Part shown: piece after piece, positions 21,498-29,260 of the stretch
Layout: every line of letters starts with the position of its first letter
Position numbering within the stretch: position 1 is the stretch's first letter
DNA from: a virus
IMG/VR virus record: IMGVR_UViG_3300020438_004021
Location: 62,001-126,000 of that record
Strand: one strand, 5' to 3'
Length of the DNA: 64,000 bases
The notes under the pieces: model-generated
Told to the model about the DNA's origin: nothing
The model's input: the letters and a program-made list of their open reading frames with translations, nothing else
Database searches by the model: none
Position numbers and translations under genes: made by a program

Positions 21498-22714
21498 GAC
21501 CTAGGGACGGTTCTCTTAAAAGTGACATCGATACACGGTCTAAAGTCTACACGACTATCATTCACCGAATATATCTCCATCATGTGTCTCCAATGGGTGT
21601 AATACCCATCTAGAGAACCTTGACCATCTACATGCTCGGTATTGGTATCATCGTTGCCAATGAACACCATTCTCAGATCTCCCGTTCTGCTATCTATGCA
21701 ATCCTGAACGAGAGAAGTAACATCCACCTTGACCTCAGGGACCGCAGGTATCGTTCCTAGAGAACCTGCGATTCTCACCCTAGCACCACCTACTGATGGT
21801 TTTATCCCTATCATGGCTCCGGTTGTGATTCCACCACCAGTATCTAATGTAACACCCGTTTCATCACCAGTTCGTCCTGCATCGTCGTCAGGACCTATAG
21901 TAACCCCATTGCTGGTATCGTCGTCAGGTTGGTCTGGGAGTTCGTTTCCATCCCCAAATGGTTTCACACCTAACCAACAATGTCCCAATGGGCTGGCATT
22001 CGTTATGTCGGCTGAATTGGTAGCACCAGAAGAATCTCCACCGCTTGAACCCCAATAGGCATCAGCAGTTGGAGCACCTTTGAAATGATACCAACCCATA
22101 GTATCCATAGAACCAGCAGTCCACCCATTGCTAGCGCCTTGAACGTTAGCATTCCTAGTACCTCTATAAATGCAATATATTCTGTCTGCTATTGCATAAG
22201 TAGCACCACCATCATAGAAGGGTACGTGGTGACCCCATACTTTATGGATTTTAAGACTTAATGTAGCACTAACGATGGTATCTCCACCTGTCAGTCCATA
22301 AGTTCCACCACCACCAGGATCTGTTGGGTCGTTTGGATTACCTGGTGGACCCCAGTCGCTGACATTGGTGTACCAAAAAATTCTAGCAGCTGGAGTTGCT
22401 AATTCATAAGCATCACCGAATTCTTGTTCTCCCCACATATCTTTGGTCATATAATATCTGGCAGCCGCTCCCAGTTGGAGAATGGCATCAGAACTAGCAC
22501 CCAATGCTGTCCTATGTAGGTGGAAATCGTTGAAGTAAGTCTGAGATGTGGGTCCAGTAGCACCATCAATTATTTGTATATCTCGAACATAGGTGTCTTC
22601 GTTAGGGTAAAGTCTCACCTTAGCGGTTACTTCAGTCCCACCGTCACCACCATCATCTGGTTTGTTGACTTCAGCCTGTCTTCTTTTAGTTAATCTGTGC
22701 CTTGCTCGACTCAT
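21494..22714 (-). CDS. Virion decoration-like protein with DNRLRE-type beta domain
   Basis: 406 residues. After a basic start (MSRARHRLTKRRQAE) the protein is beta-rich with Gly/Asp/Pro linkers. SATLSLKIHKV and the C-terminal DVTSLVQDCIDSRTGDLRMVFIGND follow the pattern of DNRLRE domains, which occur in secreted and surface proteins. It belongs to a two-gene minus-strand island among replication genes, so it is probably an accessory head or tail decoration or adhesion protein. Fold assignment is moderate. Confidence 0.7.
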   Translation of the reverse strand: MSRARHRLTKRRQAEVNKPDDGGDGGTEVTAKVRLYPNEDTYVRDIQIIDGATGPTSQTYFNDFHLHRTALGASSDAILQLGAAARYYMTKDMWGEQEFGDAYELATPAARIFWYTNVSDWGPPGNPNDPTDPGGGGTYGLTGGDTIVSATLSLKIHKVWGHHVPFYDGGATYAIADRIYCIYRGTRNANVQGASNGWTAGSMDTMGWYHFKGAPTADAYWGSSGGDSSGATNSADITNASPLGHCWLGVKPFGDGNELPDQPDDDTSNGVTIGPDDDAGRTGDETGVTLDTGGGITTGAMIGIKPSVGGARVRIAGSLGTIPAVPEVKVDVTSLVQDCIDSRTGDLRMVFIGNDDTNTEHVDGQGSLDGYYTHWRHMMEIYSVNDSRVDFRPCIDVTFKRTVPRS

Positions 22715-22739
22715 ATTTCACATACCTCATGGGTTATTA

Positions 22740-23537
22740 TCATGTACCAACTATTCTAATGTCCGCAGTGCCGGTCCCTGTGCAGGTTGCTCTAATTCCG
22801 TTAGAGTTGGATGCCTCGATAAAGAGACTATCAAATGCTTGTAGAGCATACCCATTATTGGCACTAGTGATTCCGGTGTCGAATGTACACCCAATGAATG
22901 CAGTAGCAGGACCGAAGTTAGTGATTCTGAATCCTGTGGCAAATGTCCTTGCGGGCAATGTTTGCTGTGCCACTGCTGTAGAACCTGTTGATTTCTGTGC
23001 GAAAAGGAAACCGGTAGTGAAACCGGTGCTGTTACTTGGGTGTGTAGAAGGTATTGCTACTGTAAGAACGTCAACGTCACCGATATTATTAGTACTGGCG
23101 GCTAGTTTAACATCACCAGTGATCTGGGCAGTGATTCCTAGCAGTCCACTTGATGCCACGGAGATGGTAGCACCATCTGCAAACCCTTTAACAGTGCTGA
23201 CAAAATCTAGAGTACCACCCACCACCTTGTCGAGAGTGCCACCACCAATAGTCACATTCGATACATCGAACGATGCACCACCAGTAATTAGGACTTGTAC
23301 GGGGAGTGTACCTGAGGTGTTACCCGCTACTGGTATGGAACCAAATCCGGCTGCATTGGTATGCATGATTGGGACAGGGGCTGCATTGGTCATCAAGGAG
23401 TCAACGCCATCGCCTCCGGTGTTGATCTTAATTTCTTGAAAATGCCCTACATTATCCCCACCATAGTCAGTCGCCAAGGTTGCTCCGACAGGACTTGTCG
23501 ATGTAATTTGAATATTATCAGATGTTAGTTGTGCCAT
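22740..23537 (-). CDS. Beta-rich virion structural protein
   Basis: 265 residues starting MAQLTSDNIQITSTSPVG. Composition is Gly/Thr/Ala/Val with strand-rich repeats (GTLPVQVLITGGASFDVSNV) and no catalytic motif, typical for phage surface proteins of marine T4-like phages. The N-terminal part reads like sequences that anchor such proteins to the virion. It precedes the DNRLRE-type protein by 25 bases. A TATAAATC box lies about 10 bases upstream, one base from the late octamer. Function inferred from composition. Confidence 0.72.
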   Translation of the reverse strand: MAQLTSDNIQITSTSPVGATLATDYGGDNVGHFQEIKINTGGDGVDSLMTNAAPVPIMHTNAAGFGSIPVAGNTSGTLPVQVLITGGASFDVSNVTIGGGTLDKVVGGTLDFVSTVKGFADGATISVASSGLLGITAQITGDVKLAASTNNIGDVDVLTVAIPSTHPSNSTGFTTGFLFAQKSTGSTAVAQQTLPARTFATGFRITNFGPATAFIGCTFDTGITSANNGYALQAFDSLFIEASNSNGIRATCTGTGTADIRIVGT

Positions 23538-23548
23538 TATCAGTACTC

Positions 23549-23556
23549 TCCAGATT
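23549..23556 (-). promoter_or_regulatory. Late-promoter-like box TATAAATC (minus strand)
   Basis: Minus strand TATATAAATC, one base off the late octamer, 11 bases before the ATG at 23537, with GGAGAG in between as RBS. Confidence 0.5.
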
Positions 23557-23566
23557 TATATAAGTG

Positions 23567-23596
23567 TTGACAGGTATTACCCACTAATTATATATA
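23567..23596 (+). promoter_or_regulatory. Promoter TTGACA-N17/18-ATATATA
   Basis: TTGACA at 23567 and ATATATAAG at 23590; the -10 is TATATA with an 18-base spacer. It precedes gp33 by about 35 bases. Confidence 0.55.
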
Positions 23597-23629
23597 AGAT
23601 GAAAGCAGTGGACGAAAAAGGGGCTTATC

Positions 23630-23851
23630 TTGATTGAGGATGGTATTGATTTTTGTAAGGACGTTGAAAAACTGATTTTGAACGACACCTTTGACAATTA
23701 TATTGATGCTGTCCTGCATCTTTGTGATGATAAAGGGATTGAGCCGTTCGTCGCAGCCAGGATGCTAAGCAAACCGATAAAAGAGAAAATAAAAAAGGAG
23801 GGGCAGGAGATAAATCTGCTCCCCAGAAAAACACGGCTACCAATAAAATAA
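23630..23851 (+). CDS. 33: gp33-like late transcription co-activator
   Basis: 73 residues. T4 gp33 bridges RNA polymerase and the sliding clamp at late promoters. The small size, the helix DFCKDVEKLILNDTFDNYIDAVLHLC, the C-terminal EINLLPRKTRLPIK block and the position just before gp32 all fit gp33 of marine T4-like phages. The start TTG 23630 has GGGG 8 bases upstream; there is no ATG in frame. A 11-codon ORF from ATG 23599 overlaps the start and could couple translation. The abundance of TATAAATA promoters agrees with a functional gp33. Confidence 0.75.
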   Translation: MIEDGIDFCKDVEKLILNDTFDNYIDAVLHLCDDKGIEPFVAARMLSKPIKEKIKKEGQEINLLPRKTRLPIK

Positions 23852-23855
23852 TATA

Positions 23856-23884
23856 TTGACAAGAGAATACCCATGTGGTATAAT
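23856..23884 (+). promoter_or_regulatory. Early promoter TTGACA-N17-TATAAT for gp32
   Basis: -35 at 23856, consensus -10 at 23879, spacer 17, followed by GG. Strongest promoter of the set; fits the high need for gp32. Confidence 0.9.
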
Positions 23885-23929
23885 GGAATTTGAAACGAAA
23901 CGCAGTAATACAATACAAGGAGAAATATT

Positions 23930-24832
23930 ATGAGTTTCAGTAGTATGAAAAAGTCTTCGGGAGACAACACGAAGCTGTTGGATGAATTGAGTAAGATTTC
24001 ATCTGGAGACAAGGCAAGTTATAAAGACGATAGATTCTGGAAGCCTGAACGAGACAAGTCCGATAACGGGTTTGCCGTAATTCGGTTCCTTCCTCCAGTA
24101 GAAGGTGAGGATTCACCTTGGGTTCGAATGTTCTCACATGGATTTAAGGGTCGAGGTGGTTGGTACATCGAGAATTGCCCAACTACAATCGGTCGCAAGT
24201 GTCCTTTGTGTGAGGCAAACAGCGAACTATGGAACAGTGGACTTGAGACCGATAAGGATGTAGCAAGAAACCGCAAGCGAAGACTTAACTACATCTCAAA
24301 TATTCTGGTGGTAAGTGACCCCAAGAATCCAGACAACGAAGGTAAGGTCTTCCTCTACAAGTTCGGCAAGAAGATTTTTGATAAGATTATGGAATCTCTT
24401 CAACCAGAATTTCAAGATGAAGAGGCGATTAACCCATTCGACTTCTGGAAGGGTGCTAACTTCAAGTTGAAGGTCCGTAAGGTAGCAGGATTCATCAACT
24501 ATGATAAGAGCGAATTTGACATTCAGTCTGAGATGTTCGATGGTGATGATGGGAAGCTGGAAGAATTGTGGAAGAGTCAGTACCCTCTTCAACCACTAGT
24601 AGCACCCGACCAGTTCAAGAGTTATGATGAACTGAAGGCACGTCTGATGCAGGTACTTGGTGGTGGTAACTCTAATATCGCTACCTCTGCTGATGAGGTC
24701 ACCAACGAAGATGTAAAGAAGGTCGCCGAAGAGCAGTTTGGTACTAATAAAGAAGAGACTGTTTCTTCTAGTGAACCAAAAGAAGAGACCGATGCACTAG
24801 CATACTTTGAGAAACTAGCACAAGAGGATTGA
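23930..24832 (+). CDS. 32: gp32 single-stranded DNA-binding protein
   Basis: 300 residues. It has the T4 gp32 layout: a basic N-terminal cooperativity region (MSFSSMKKSSGDNTKLLDEL), the OB-fold core with the zinc site in TTIGRKCPLCE, and a long acidic C-terminus (from ~260 on, EETVSSSEPKEETDALAYF) that contacts other replication proteins. Preceded by gp33, as in T4-like genomes. Coats ssDNA in replication and recombination. Its own consensus promoter and AAGGAG RBS fit strong early expression. Confidence 0.93.
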   Translation: MSFSSMKKSSGDNTKLLDELSKISSGDKASYKDDRFWKPERDKSDNGFAVIRFLPPVEGEDSPWVRMFSHGFKGRGGWYIENCPTTIGRKCPLCEANSELWNSGLETDKDVARNRKRRLNYISNILVVSDPKNPDNEGKVFLYKFGKKIFDKIMESLQPEFQDEEAINPFDFWKGANFKLKVRKVAGFINYDKSEFDIQSEMFDGDDGKLEELWKSQYPLQPLVAPDQFKSYDELKARLMQVLGGGNSNIATSADEVTNEDVKKVAEEQFGTNKEETVSSSEPKEETDALAYFEKLAQED

Positions 24833-24862
24833 TTATTCTTTAGTATTTTGTTATGCCTCTTG

Positions 24863-24900
24863 TTGGGGGTGGGTACTTTGAAAAAGGTGTCCACCCCCAA
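24863..24900. terminator. Hairpin between convergent gp32 and tape-measure genes
   Basis: TTGGGGGTGG (24863-24872) and CCACCCCCAA (24891-24900), 10 perfect pairs with an 18-base loop. No U-run follows on either strand, so efficiency is unclear, but the site between converging transcripts fits a bidirectional terminator. Confidence 0.6.
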
Positions 24901-24908
24901 TGCTTATA

Positions 24909-26441
24909 TCAGGCGATAATTGGGAAGGGTTTGAGGAATGAAGGGTCTTGTAATACCATAGGTGGTGCTGTGAAGGTATTATTCTCGTTGTTAATGAAGG
25001 TGTTGACGCTATTTGAAGATGGAGCGGGTGGACCAACAAAACTTGGTTGGTTGGCATAACCTTGTGTAGCATCTGCTTTCTGTTGTTGATCTCTAAGGTC
25101 CGTCCCACTTTGGGCGGGTCTCCTAGCGGCTAGCATCGCTTCTCTTTCGGCCCTCATTGAATCTCTTGCTGCTTTTCTAAGTTGCCTTTCTTTCTCTCTT
25201 GCTTGCTTTCTAGCCTCCATCTCCTCTAGTTGTTGCTTCTCTAGATCAGCATCTTCTTTTTCCAATCTTGCTGTTCTCTCTTTTCTGATCCTTCTCAACT
25301 CATCCAGACCAGCCTGTTGTTCTGCAGCAAAATCGTCTCCTACTAAGAAGTCTCCTAGGGTGGTTGAGTTAATGTAGTTAGTAATTCCGACTTGAATTTC
25401 TGCTATTTTCTCTACTAAGAAATAACCGAAATCCATGAAGAGTCTACCGAACCCCTTGGCGAATCCTATTAATGTGTTCCCCACTGCAACACCCAGTTCA
25501 AATATTACTGAACCGATTGTCTTACCTAAGTCGACCACGAAATCCAGCATGTTCCCAATCAGACCTGACTCGCCTTCTCCAGAGAACCAGCTTATCACAC
25601 CGTCTATCATATCTCTGATTGCGTTAGGTAACGTGAACTGGAAGAAGAATGATAGATTATCTCCAAGGATTCCTATATAGTAGGGTACATTGGTGGCAAT
25701 CCAGTCTATCGCCATTCCACCATACTCAACTATGCCGTTTAAGATTCTACTCATATTCTCTTGGAATCCAGCCCTTATGTCAATCAGACCAAATGTAAGA
25801 GAAGAGACGAAACCGTCTAAGAATGCTAGAAGTACTTCAGATATAGTACCTCCTGACTCATATTCACGGAAGGCTGCTATTCCACCCTCGATTGCACCTA
25901 TTAGTAGTGTCAGAGGGAAGAATACCTTACCAAATATCTTGCCAACGGTCTTGAACACACCCAACACTTTGCCAAATATTGGGAATACAGCAGTTAATCC
26001 TGCTACCAGTTTACCAGGTCCCTTTATTATCTTACCTATGAAACCAAATATCTGACTGAATACAGGAATCTTATTGCCTATCTGCGTGATTAGACCAATC
26101 ACTTTAGCAATACCAGGAACCTTCATGAATGCACCTATCGCTGGACCCACGAATCCGGCAATTAGTGCTGCACCCATTGCAGGCAGTGCTAGCAGTGCGG
26201 CTGCTATCCCCTTAGCAAGTGTGCTCGGTTTCACTTTCATCATACTCTTAGGGGCAGACAAGATACCTGTCATCTTGGAAAAGAGACTGGAGAAGAAAGC
26301 ATTTTGCTCTCTTTGATTTTCTTTGTCTTTGAGCTTATCTTCTTTGCCTTGTTCCTTAATGGCATCTGTTACCTCGGCGTTCCCTTTTTGGATCGCCCAA
26401 GCAAGTTTCATTACTTCTGATTTTAAGCCTTTTTCTGCCAT
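24909..26441 (-). CDS. Tape-measure / tail length protein (gp29-like)
   Basis: 510 residues. A charged start is followed by many hydrophobic, glycine-rich helices (about 75-360, for example AALLALPAMGAALIAGFVG, VFFPLTLLIGAIEGGI) and a long charged coiled coil (about 385-450, ERTARLEKEDADLEKQQLEE). This is the usual look of a phage tape-measure protein. It lies directly after gp26 and its frameshift extension, exactly where tape-measure genes follow tail-assembly chaperones. It probably fills the baseplate hub and tube and sets tail length; T4 gp29 is 590 residues. Two bases separate its ATG from the upstream stop. Confidence 0.75.
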   Translation of the reverse strand: MAEKGLKSEVMKLAWAIQKGNAEVTDAIKEQGKEDKLKDKENQREQNAFFSSLFSKMTGILSAPKSMMKVKPSTLAKGIAAALLALPAMGAALIAGFVGPAIGAFMKVPGIAKVIGLITQIGNKIPVFSQIFGFIGKIIKGPGKLVAGLTAVFPIFGKVLGVFKTVGKIFGKVFFPLTLLIGAIEGGIAAFREYESGGTISEVLLAFLDGFVSSLTFGLIDIRAGFQENMSRILNGIVEYGGMAIDWIATNVPYYIGILGDNLSFFFQFTLPNAIRDMIDGVISWFSGEGESGLIGNMLDFVVDLGKTIGSVIFELGVAVGNTLIGFAKGFGRLFMDFGYFLVEKIAEIQVGITNYINSTTLGDFLVGDDFAAEQQAGLDELRRIRKERTARLEKEDADLEKQQLEEMEARKQAREKERQLRKAARDSMRAEREAMLAARRPAQSGTDLRDQQQKADATQGYANQPSFVGPPAPSSNSVNTFINNENNTFTAPPMVLQDPSFLKPFPIIA

Positions 26442-26442
26442 T

Positions 26443-26634
26443 TTACATTCCTATTTTGCTTTTCGCTAATCTCTCGTTTTCCTCTTGGATATGATTGCTC
26501 AATAAAGTTATATATATTTGTCTTTCCCAAGGTATCATATTTTCTATCTCTGTAATAGAATACTTATGATGTTGTGCCATTGCAAAATTGGTCTGATAGA
26601 ACCCTATCAAGGTGTCATGGAAAAGACTTACACG
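26443..26634 (-). CDS. -1 frame extension of gp26 (gp51-like; probably made by ribosomal frameshift)
   Basis: 63 codons reached from gp26 by a -1 shift at 26634-26640: RVSLFHDTLIGFYQTNFAMA, then QHHKYSITEIENMIPWERQI, ending AKSKIGM. The block FYQTNFAMAQHHKY...MIPWERQIYITLL looks conserved, but part of it lies upstream of the only internal ATG (26580), and no ATG, GTG or RBS exists before the conserved start; TTG 26607 has no RBS either. Fusion to gp26 by frameshifting is the simplest explanation. The stop lies two bases from the tape-measure ATG. By analogy with lambda G/GT it would be a tail-assembly chaperone. Confidence 0.7.
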   Translation of the reverse strand, partial: RVSLFHDTLIGFYQTNFAMAQHHKYSITEIENMIPWERQIYITLLSNHIQEENERLAKSKIGM

Positions 26635-27338
26635 AAAAAATCCTGAATCGACTCCAACACCAACTCATTTCTGGTATCGCATTTACCACAAGTAAATGAT
26701 GCGTCATGCTTCATTGAAGGCATGGTCTCGAAGAATTTCTGAATCTTCAAAAATTGGTCTTGATTAAGACTTTCAACGAATTCATTTAAGTCTGAGTCTG
26801 AATAATCTTTCGCATTATATACTTTATCGGAGTCATATATCTTATCGATGCAAGAGTTTACCAACCTAACGGGGTCTTTTGTTATGACTTCTCTGGTGGA
26901 TTCATCAATAGTCATTCCGAAGGTAGGATATTTCATAACCACACCTATTTCTTCCGTAAGTTGTATCTTGCTGTCATGATCATCTACCATGTTCATTTTG
27001 ACACTTTCTATGTCTATATTCAGGGTATAATCATTTTTGCAATTCTTACATGGCATCACTACCTTGATGGTCTCACCTATAGACTTAGCCCTAAGGTTGA
27101 GGAATAGGTATTCTACATCAAAAGTGGGTAGGTCTTTAACCCTAGTACCATCTCTGAAGTCTACACAGTCTTCTAATATGCTACTAATCGCATTGGTCAT
27201 CTGACTTTCATTGCCAGACTCCACTGCCATCAGCAGGATTTTCTCTTCTTTCACCAGAAACGGTCTATACTTTACTTCCATATTATTAGATGGTAGTTTC
27301 AAAGTATATTCTGGTGTTGCTAGTTTAGGTAATGCCAT
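26628..27338 (-). CDS. 26: gp26 baseplate hub assembly protein
   Basis: 236 residues. Matches the T4 gp26-type (T4_baseplate) family: start MALPKLATPEYTLKLPSNN, RPFLVKEEKILLMAVESGNE, PTFDVEYLFLNLRAKSIGE and two CxxC pairs, PCKNCKN and CGKCDTRNE, that probably bind zinc. The zero frame ends GAT TTT TTC GTG TAA, with the slippery heptamer T TTT TTC three codons before the stop. The gene precedes the tape-measure gene. It assembles the central baseplate hub; with the frameshift extension it may also serve as a tape-measure chaperone. Confidence 0.85.
   Translation of the reverse strand: MALPKLATPEYTLKLPSNNMEVKYRPFLVKEEKILLMAVESGNESQMTNAISSILEDCVDFRDGTRVKDLPTFDVEYLFLNLRAKSIGETIKVVMPCKNCKNDYTLNIDIESVKMNMVDDHDSKIQLTEEIGVVMKYPTFGMTIDESTREVITKDPVRLVNSCIDKIYDSDKVYNAKDYSDSDLNEFVESLNQDQFLKIQKFFETMPSMKHDASFTCGKCDTRNELVLESIQDFFV
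26634..26640 (-). promoter_or_regulatory. Slippery heptamer T_TTT_TTC for -1 frameshift
   Basis: On the minus strand, GA[T TTT TTC] GTG TAA in the gp26 frame. Both Phe tRNAs can re-pair after slipping one base back, and the next codons CGT GTA AGT CTT open the downstream 63-codon frame. Confidence 0.7.
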
Positions 27339-27364
27339 TCAATTCATCTCCTTATAATAAATCA

Positions 27365-28120
27365 TCACGAGAACCAATTACTGAAGTTGCCAAGATTCAC
27401 CTTGGTAACCTTCTTATTCACCACTGCTCCAGCGTCTGCGAATCTCTCTATGACCTGAGAGTAGTTAAACGGATTTCCATATTTTCCACCCAATATTCCG
27501 ACATCATTTATGAGAGAGCCTGCGCTGTCATCAAATTCTCTCACCGCATCTATGTCATATAAGAACTCTTCTGCAACTGCCAAACCGAAGTTTACAATCG
27601 TGGGCACATACCTTCTGAATGAGAGTGTCATTGTCTGTTGGGCAACTTCGTTGCCCCCCTGATTGGTGAACTCCACTTCTGATACTGCTTTAGGGAACAC
27701 TTCTTCTAGTCGTATCCTATATATCGGCATGTCGAATTCGTTGAGAACGTACATGAACATGTCACAGGTATAATCTTTGTAATATCCTAGCCTCCCAGTT
27801 ATTGGGTCGACTATTGTATCTTGCCAAGTTTCAAATATTCTTCTTTCCCATAAGTCCTTAGCGAGGTAGAAAGATAAGTTCACCTCACCCGAATATAGCG
27901 GTTCATAGGGAATCTCCCTTTGGGGACCGGATGAGTTCCTGTCTGGTGTAGTTGCTATCGATCTACCCGGCAAGGTCATCGAAGTACACATTAGACTCAG
28001 CCTGTTTCCTAGTGCTAAGTCAGCAATACCTAATATACCCGAGAATTCTATTAGATACTTGTTAGGTGCAAAAACACCGAACTTTTTAATATTTGCTATC
28101 ATTCTGTCTATTCTTGGCAT
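27365..28120 (-). CDS. Tail-tube-fold baseplate protein, gp54-like
   Basis: 251 residues. NKYLIEFSG, then CTSMTLPGRSIATTPDRNSS, then SGEVNLSFYLAKDLWERRIF...DPITGRLGYY follows the gp19/gp54 tail-tube fold (NxxxVxF ... CxSVxLPGR ... YxPLxxxFxxD ... Wxxxxxx-DPxTG). T4 gp54 starts the tail tube on the baseplate. A short tube gene between gp2/gp4-like genes and gp26 fits that role, but another tube-like baseplate protein is possible. Two late promoters lie just upstream. Confidence 0.72.
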   Translation of the reverse strand: MPRIDRMIANIKKFGVFAPNKYLIEFSGILGIADLALGNRLSLMCTSMTLPGRSIATTPDRNSSGPQREIPYEPLYSGEVNLSFYLAKDLWERRIFETWQDTIVDPITGRLGYYKDYTCDMFMYVLNEFDMPIYRIRLEEVFPKAVSEVEFTNQGGNEVAQQTMTLSFRRYVPTIVNFGLAVAEEFLYDIDAVREFDDSAGSLINDVGILGGKYGNPFNYSQVIERFADAGAVVNKKVTKVNLGNFSNWFS

Positions 28121-28133
28121 ATCTACCTCTTTT

Positions 28134-28152
28134 TATTTATATTTTATTTATA
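28134..28152 (-). promoter_or_regulatory. Tandem T4-type late promoters (minus strand)
   Basis: TATTTATA occurs twice on the plus strand, at 28134-28141 and 28145-28152, so the minus strand carries two exact TATAAATA boxes 11 bases apart, 14 and 25 bases before the ATG at 28120. Confidence 0.75.
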
Positions 28153-28748
28153 CTGTCTACCCATACTTTAGTGTCACTAGCACCCACAAAAGATTCTGTT
28201 GGAAGATAAATTGCGGTGGTCCAGTCCGAAGGATTTATGAAAAGCATGTTAGATACTACTCTCTTCCTAAGGTATCTCTTGTAGCATGGTTTGAACCATT
28301 TGAATCTTCTACCTCTGATTAGAATATCATAGGTTACCTTAAATCTGGTGGTCTCATCATATCTATCGTTGTTAGTTATGTCTAAGAGTCTGATTAACAA
28401 CTGCTGCCTGGCAACGTGAGGAAGATAATGCAGGTTGAGGCCATGAATGTATTTTCTGTCCCAGCCTAAAGTTATGACTAGAGGTAGTCTGTCGTAATAA
28501 GGCAGTGTGTTCTTTCCCTTGGGGCTATATGCGAACATATACATCTTGCCAGATTTCCTAGTGGCAGGACCTTCCATTTCACCAAATTCTTTGATACCAA
28601 CTTTACTTTTACCGAAGAGTTCCCCAACTTTATCCCTATACCACTGCCAGGACGACTTCTGTTGGGGGTCTGCTCCTTGGGAAGGCCTTTTATTATCTAA
28701 TAATGCTAGCGATGTTATCCTAGAAATGGGCGATGGTTTCTTTGCCAT
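28137..28748 (-). CDS. Conserved T4-like protein beside gp4; candidate gp2 DNA-end protector
   Basis: 203 residues. A basic start (MAKKPSPISRITSLALLDNK) is followed by YMFAYSPKGKNTLPYYDRLP, LVITLG and GLNLHYLP, then a very basic helix RRFKWFKPCYKRYLRKR. The block is conserved in marine T4-like phages. In T4, gene 2 is next to gene 4, and gp2 protects the packaged DNA ends, so the position and basic character suggest gp2. I am not certain; it could be a different head/tail joining protein. Shares its ATG region with the gp4 stop. Confidence 0.6.
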   Translation of the reverse strand: MAKKPSPISRITSLALLDNKRPSQGADPQQKSSWQWYRDKVGELFGKSKVGIKEFGEMEGPATRKSGKMYMFAYSPKGKNTLPYYDRLPLVITLGWDRKYIHGLNLHYLPHVARQQLLIRLLDITNNDRYDETTRFKVTYDILIRGRRFKWFKPCYKRYLRKRVVSNMLFINPSDWTTAIYLPTESFVGASDTKVWVDSINKI

Positions 28749-29200
28749 TACTTTTTATTTCCCCTCTTGTAAAGGTGGTCTTCTGTCAGTATTTTGAAGT
28801 TCCATCCTTTATTCTCTGCGAATTCTCTAGCCGCTTCCCACTTAGCGGAGTTTACACCCCACCTCATCACTTCGTTGAAATACCTTCTAGTCTTCCTATT
28901 GCCTTTTTTATTCGGTTCCTTACATTGTGCCTTAGGTTTCACCTCTATTAGTGTAACCTCTTTGAAACCTCTCTTGTTTATCGTCTCTACGATGAAATCC
29001 ACATAGTATCTGTGCATCTTATTGTCTTTTGGGGACATATAGGGTATTACCACCTCTTCCGAACCCCAAGAGAGTACAGAATCGTTGTCATCGCAGAATA
29101 CCATGAATCTTCTCTCCCACAGAGAACGATAGATGACCTTGGTCGGGTCTCCTAAATATTTTTTGGGATTCTTCGGTTTGTACTTTCCCTTGTAAGCCAT
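28748..29200 (-). CDS. 4: gp4 head completion protein
   Basis: 150 residues, the same length as T4 gp4. The start MAYKGKYKPKNPKKYLGDPT and the blocks YRSLWERRFMVFCDDND, WGSEEVVIPYMSP, YYVDFIVET, EVTLIEVKPKAQ, WGVNSAKWEAAREFAENKGW and FKILTEDHL follow T4 gp4 line by line. The D...E-V-K pattern (YVDFIV; LIEVKPK) is that of a nuclease-like fold. Completes the filled head before tail joining. First gene of the minus-strand tail group. Confidence 0.93.
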   Translation of the reverse strand: MAYKGKYKPKNPKKYLGDPTKVIYRSLWERRFMVFCDDNDSVLSWGSEEVVIPYMSPKDNKMHRYYVDFIVETINKRGFKEVTLIEVKPKAQCKEPNKKGNRKTRRYFNEVMRWGVNSAKWEAAREFAENKGWNFKILTEDHLYKRGNKK

Positions 29201-29212
29201 CCCTGTGTAACC

Positions 29213-29240
29213 TTTATATATAATTATGTATAATTGTCAA
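29213..29240 (-). promoter_or_regulatory. Candidate sigma70-type promoter TTGACA-N16-TATAAA (minus strand)
   Basis: The minus strand reads TTGACA, 16 bases, TATAAAGG, ending 13 bases before the gp4 start. It overlaps the divergent gp48 leader. A middle/early promoter for a late gene would be odd; the match may be by chance in AT-rich DNA. Confidence 0.4.
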
Positions 29241-29246
29241 TAAATA
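29239..29246 (+). promoter_or_regulatory. Late-promoter-like box AATAAATA
   Basis: One base from the late octamer, 14 bases before the gp48 ATG at 29261, followed by GGGGAG as RBS. Confidence 0.5.
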
Positions 29247-29260
29247 TTGGGGAGATAAAA

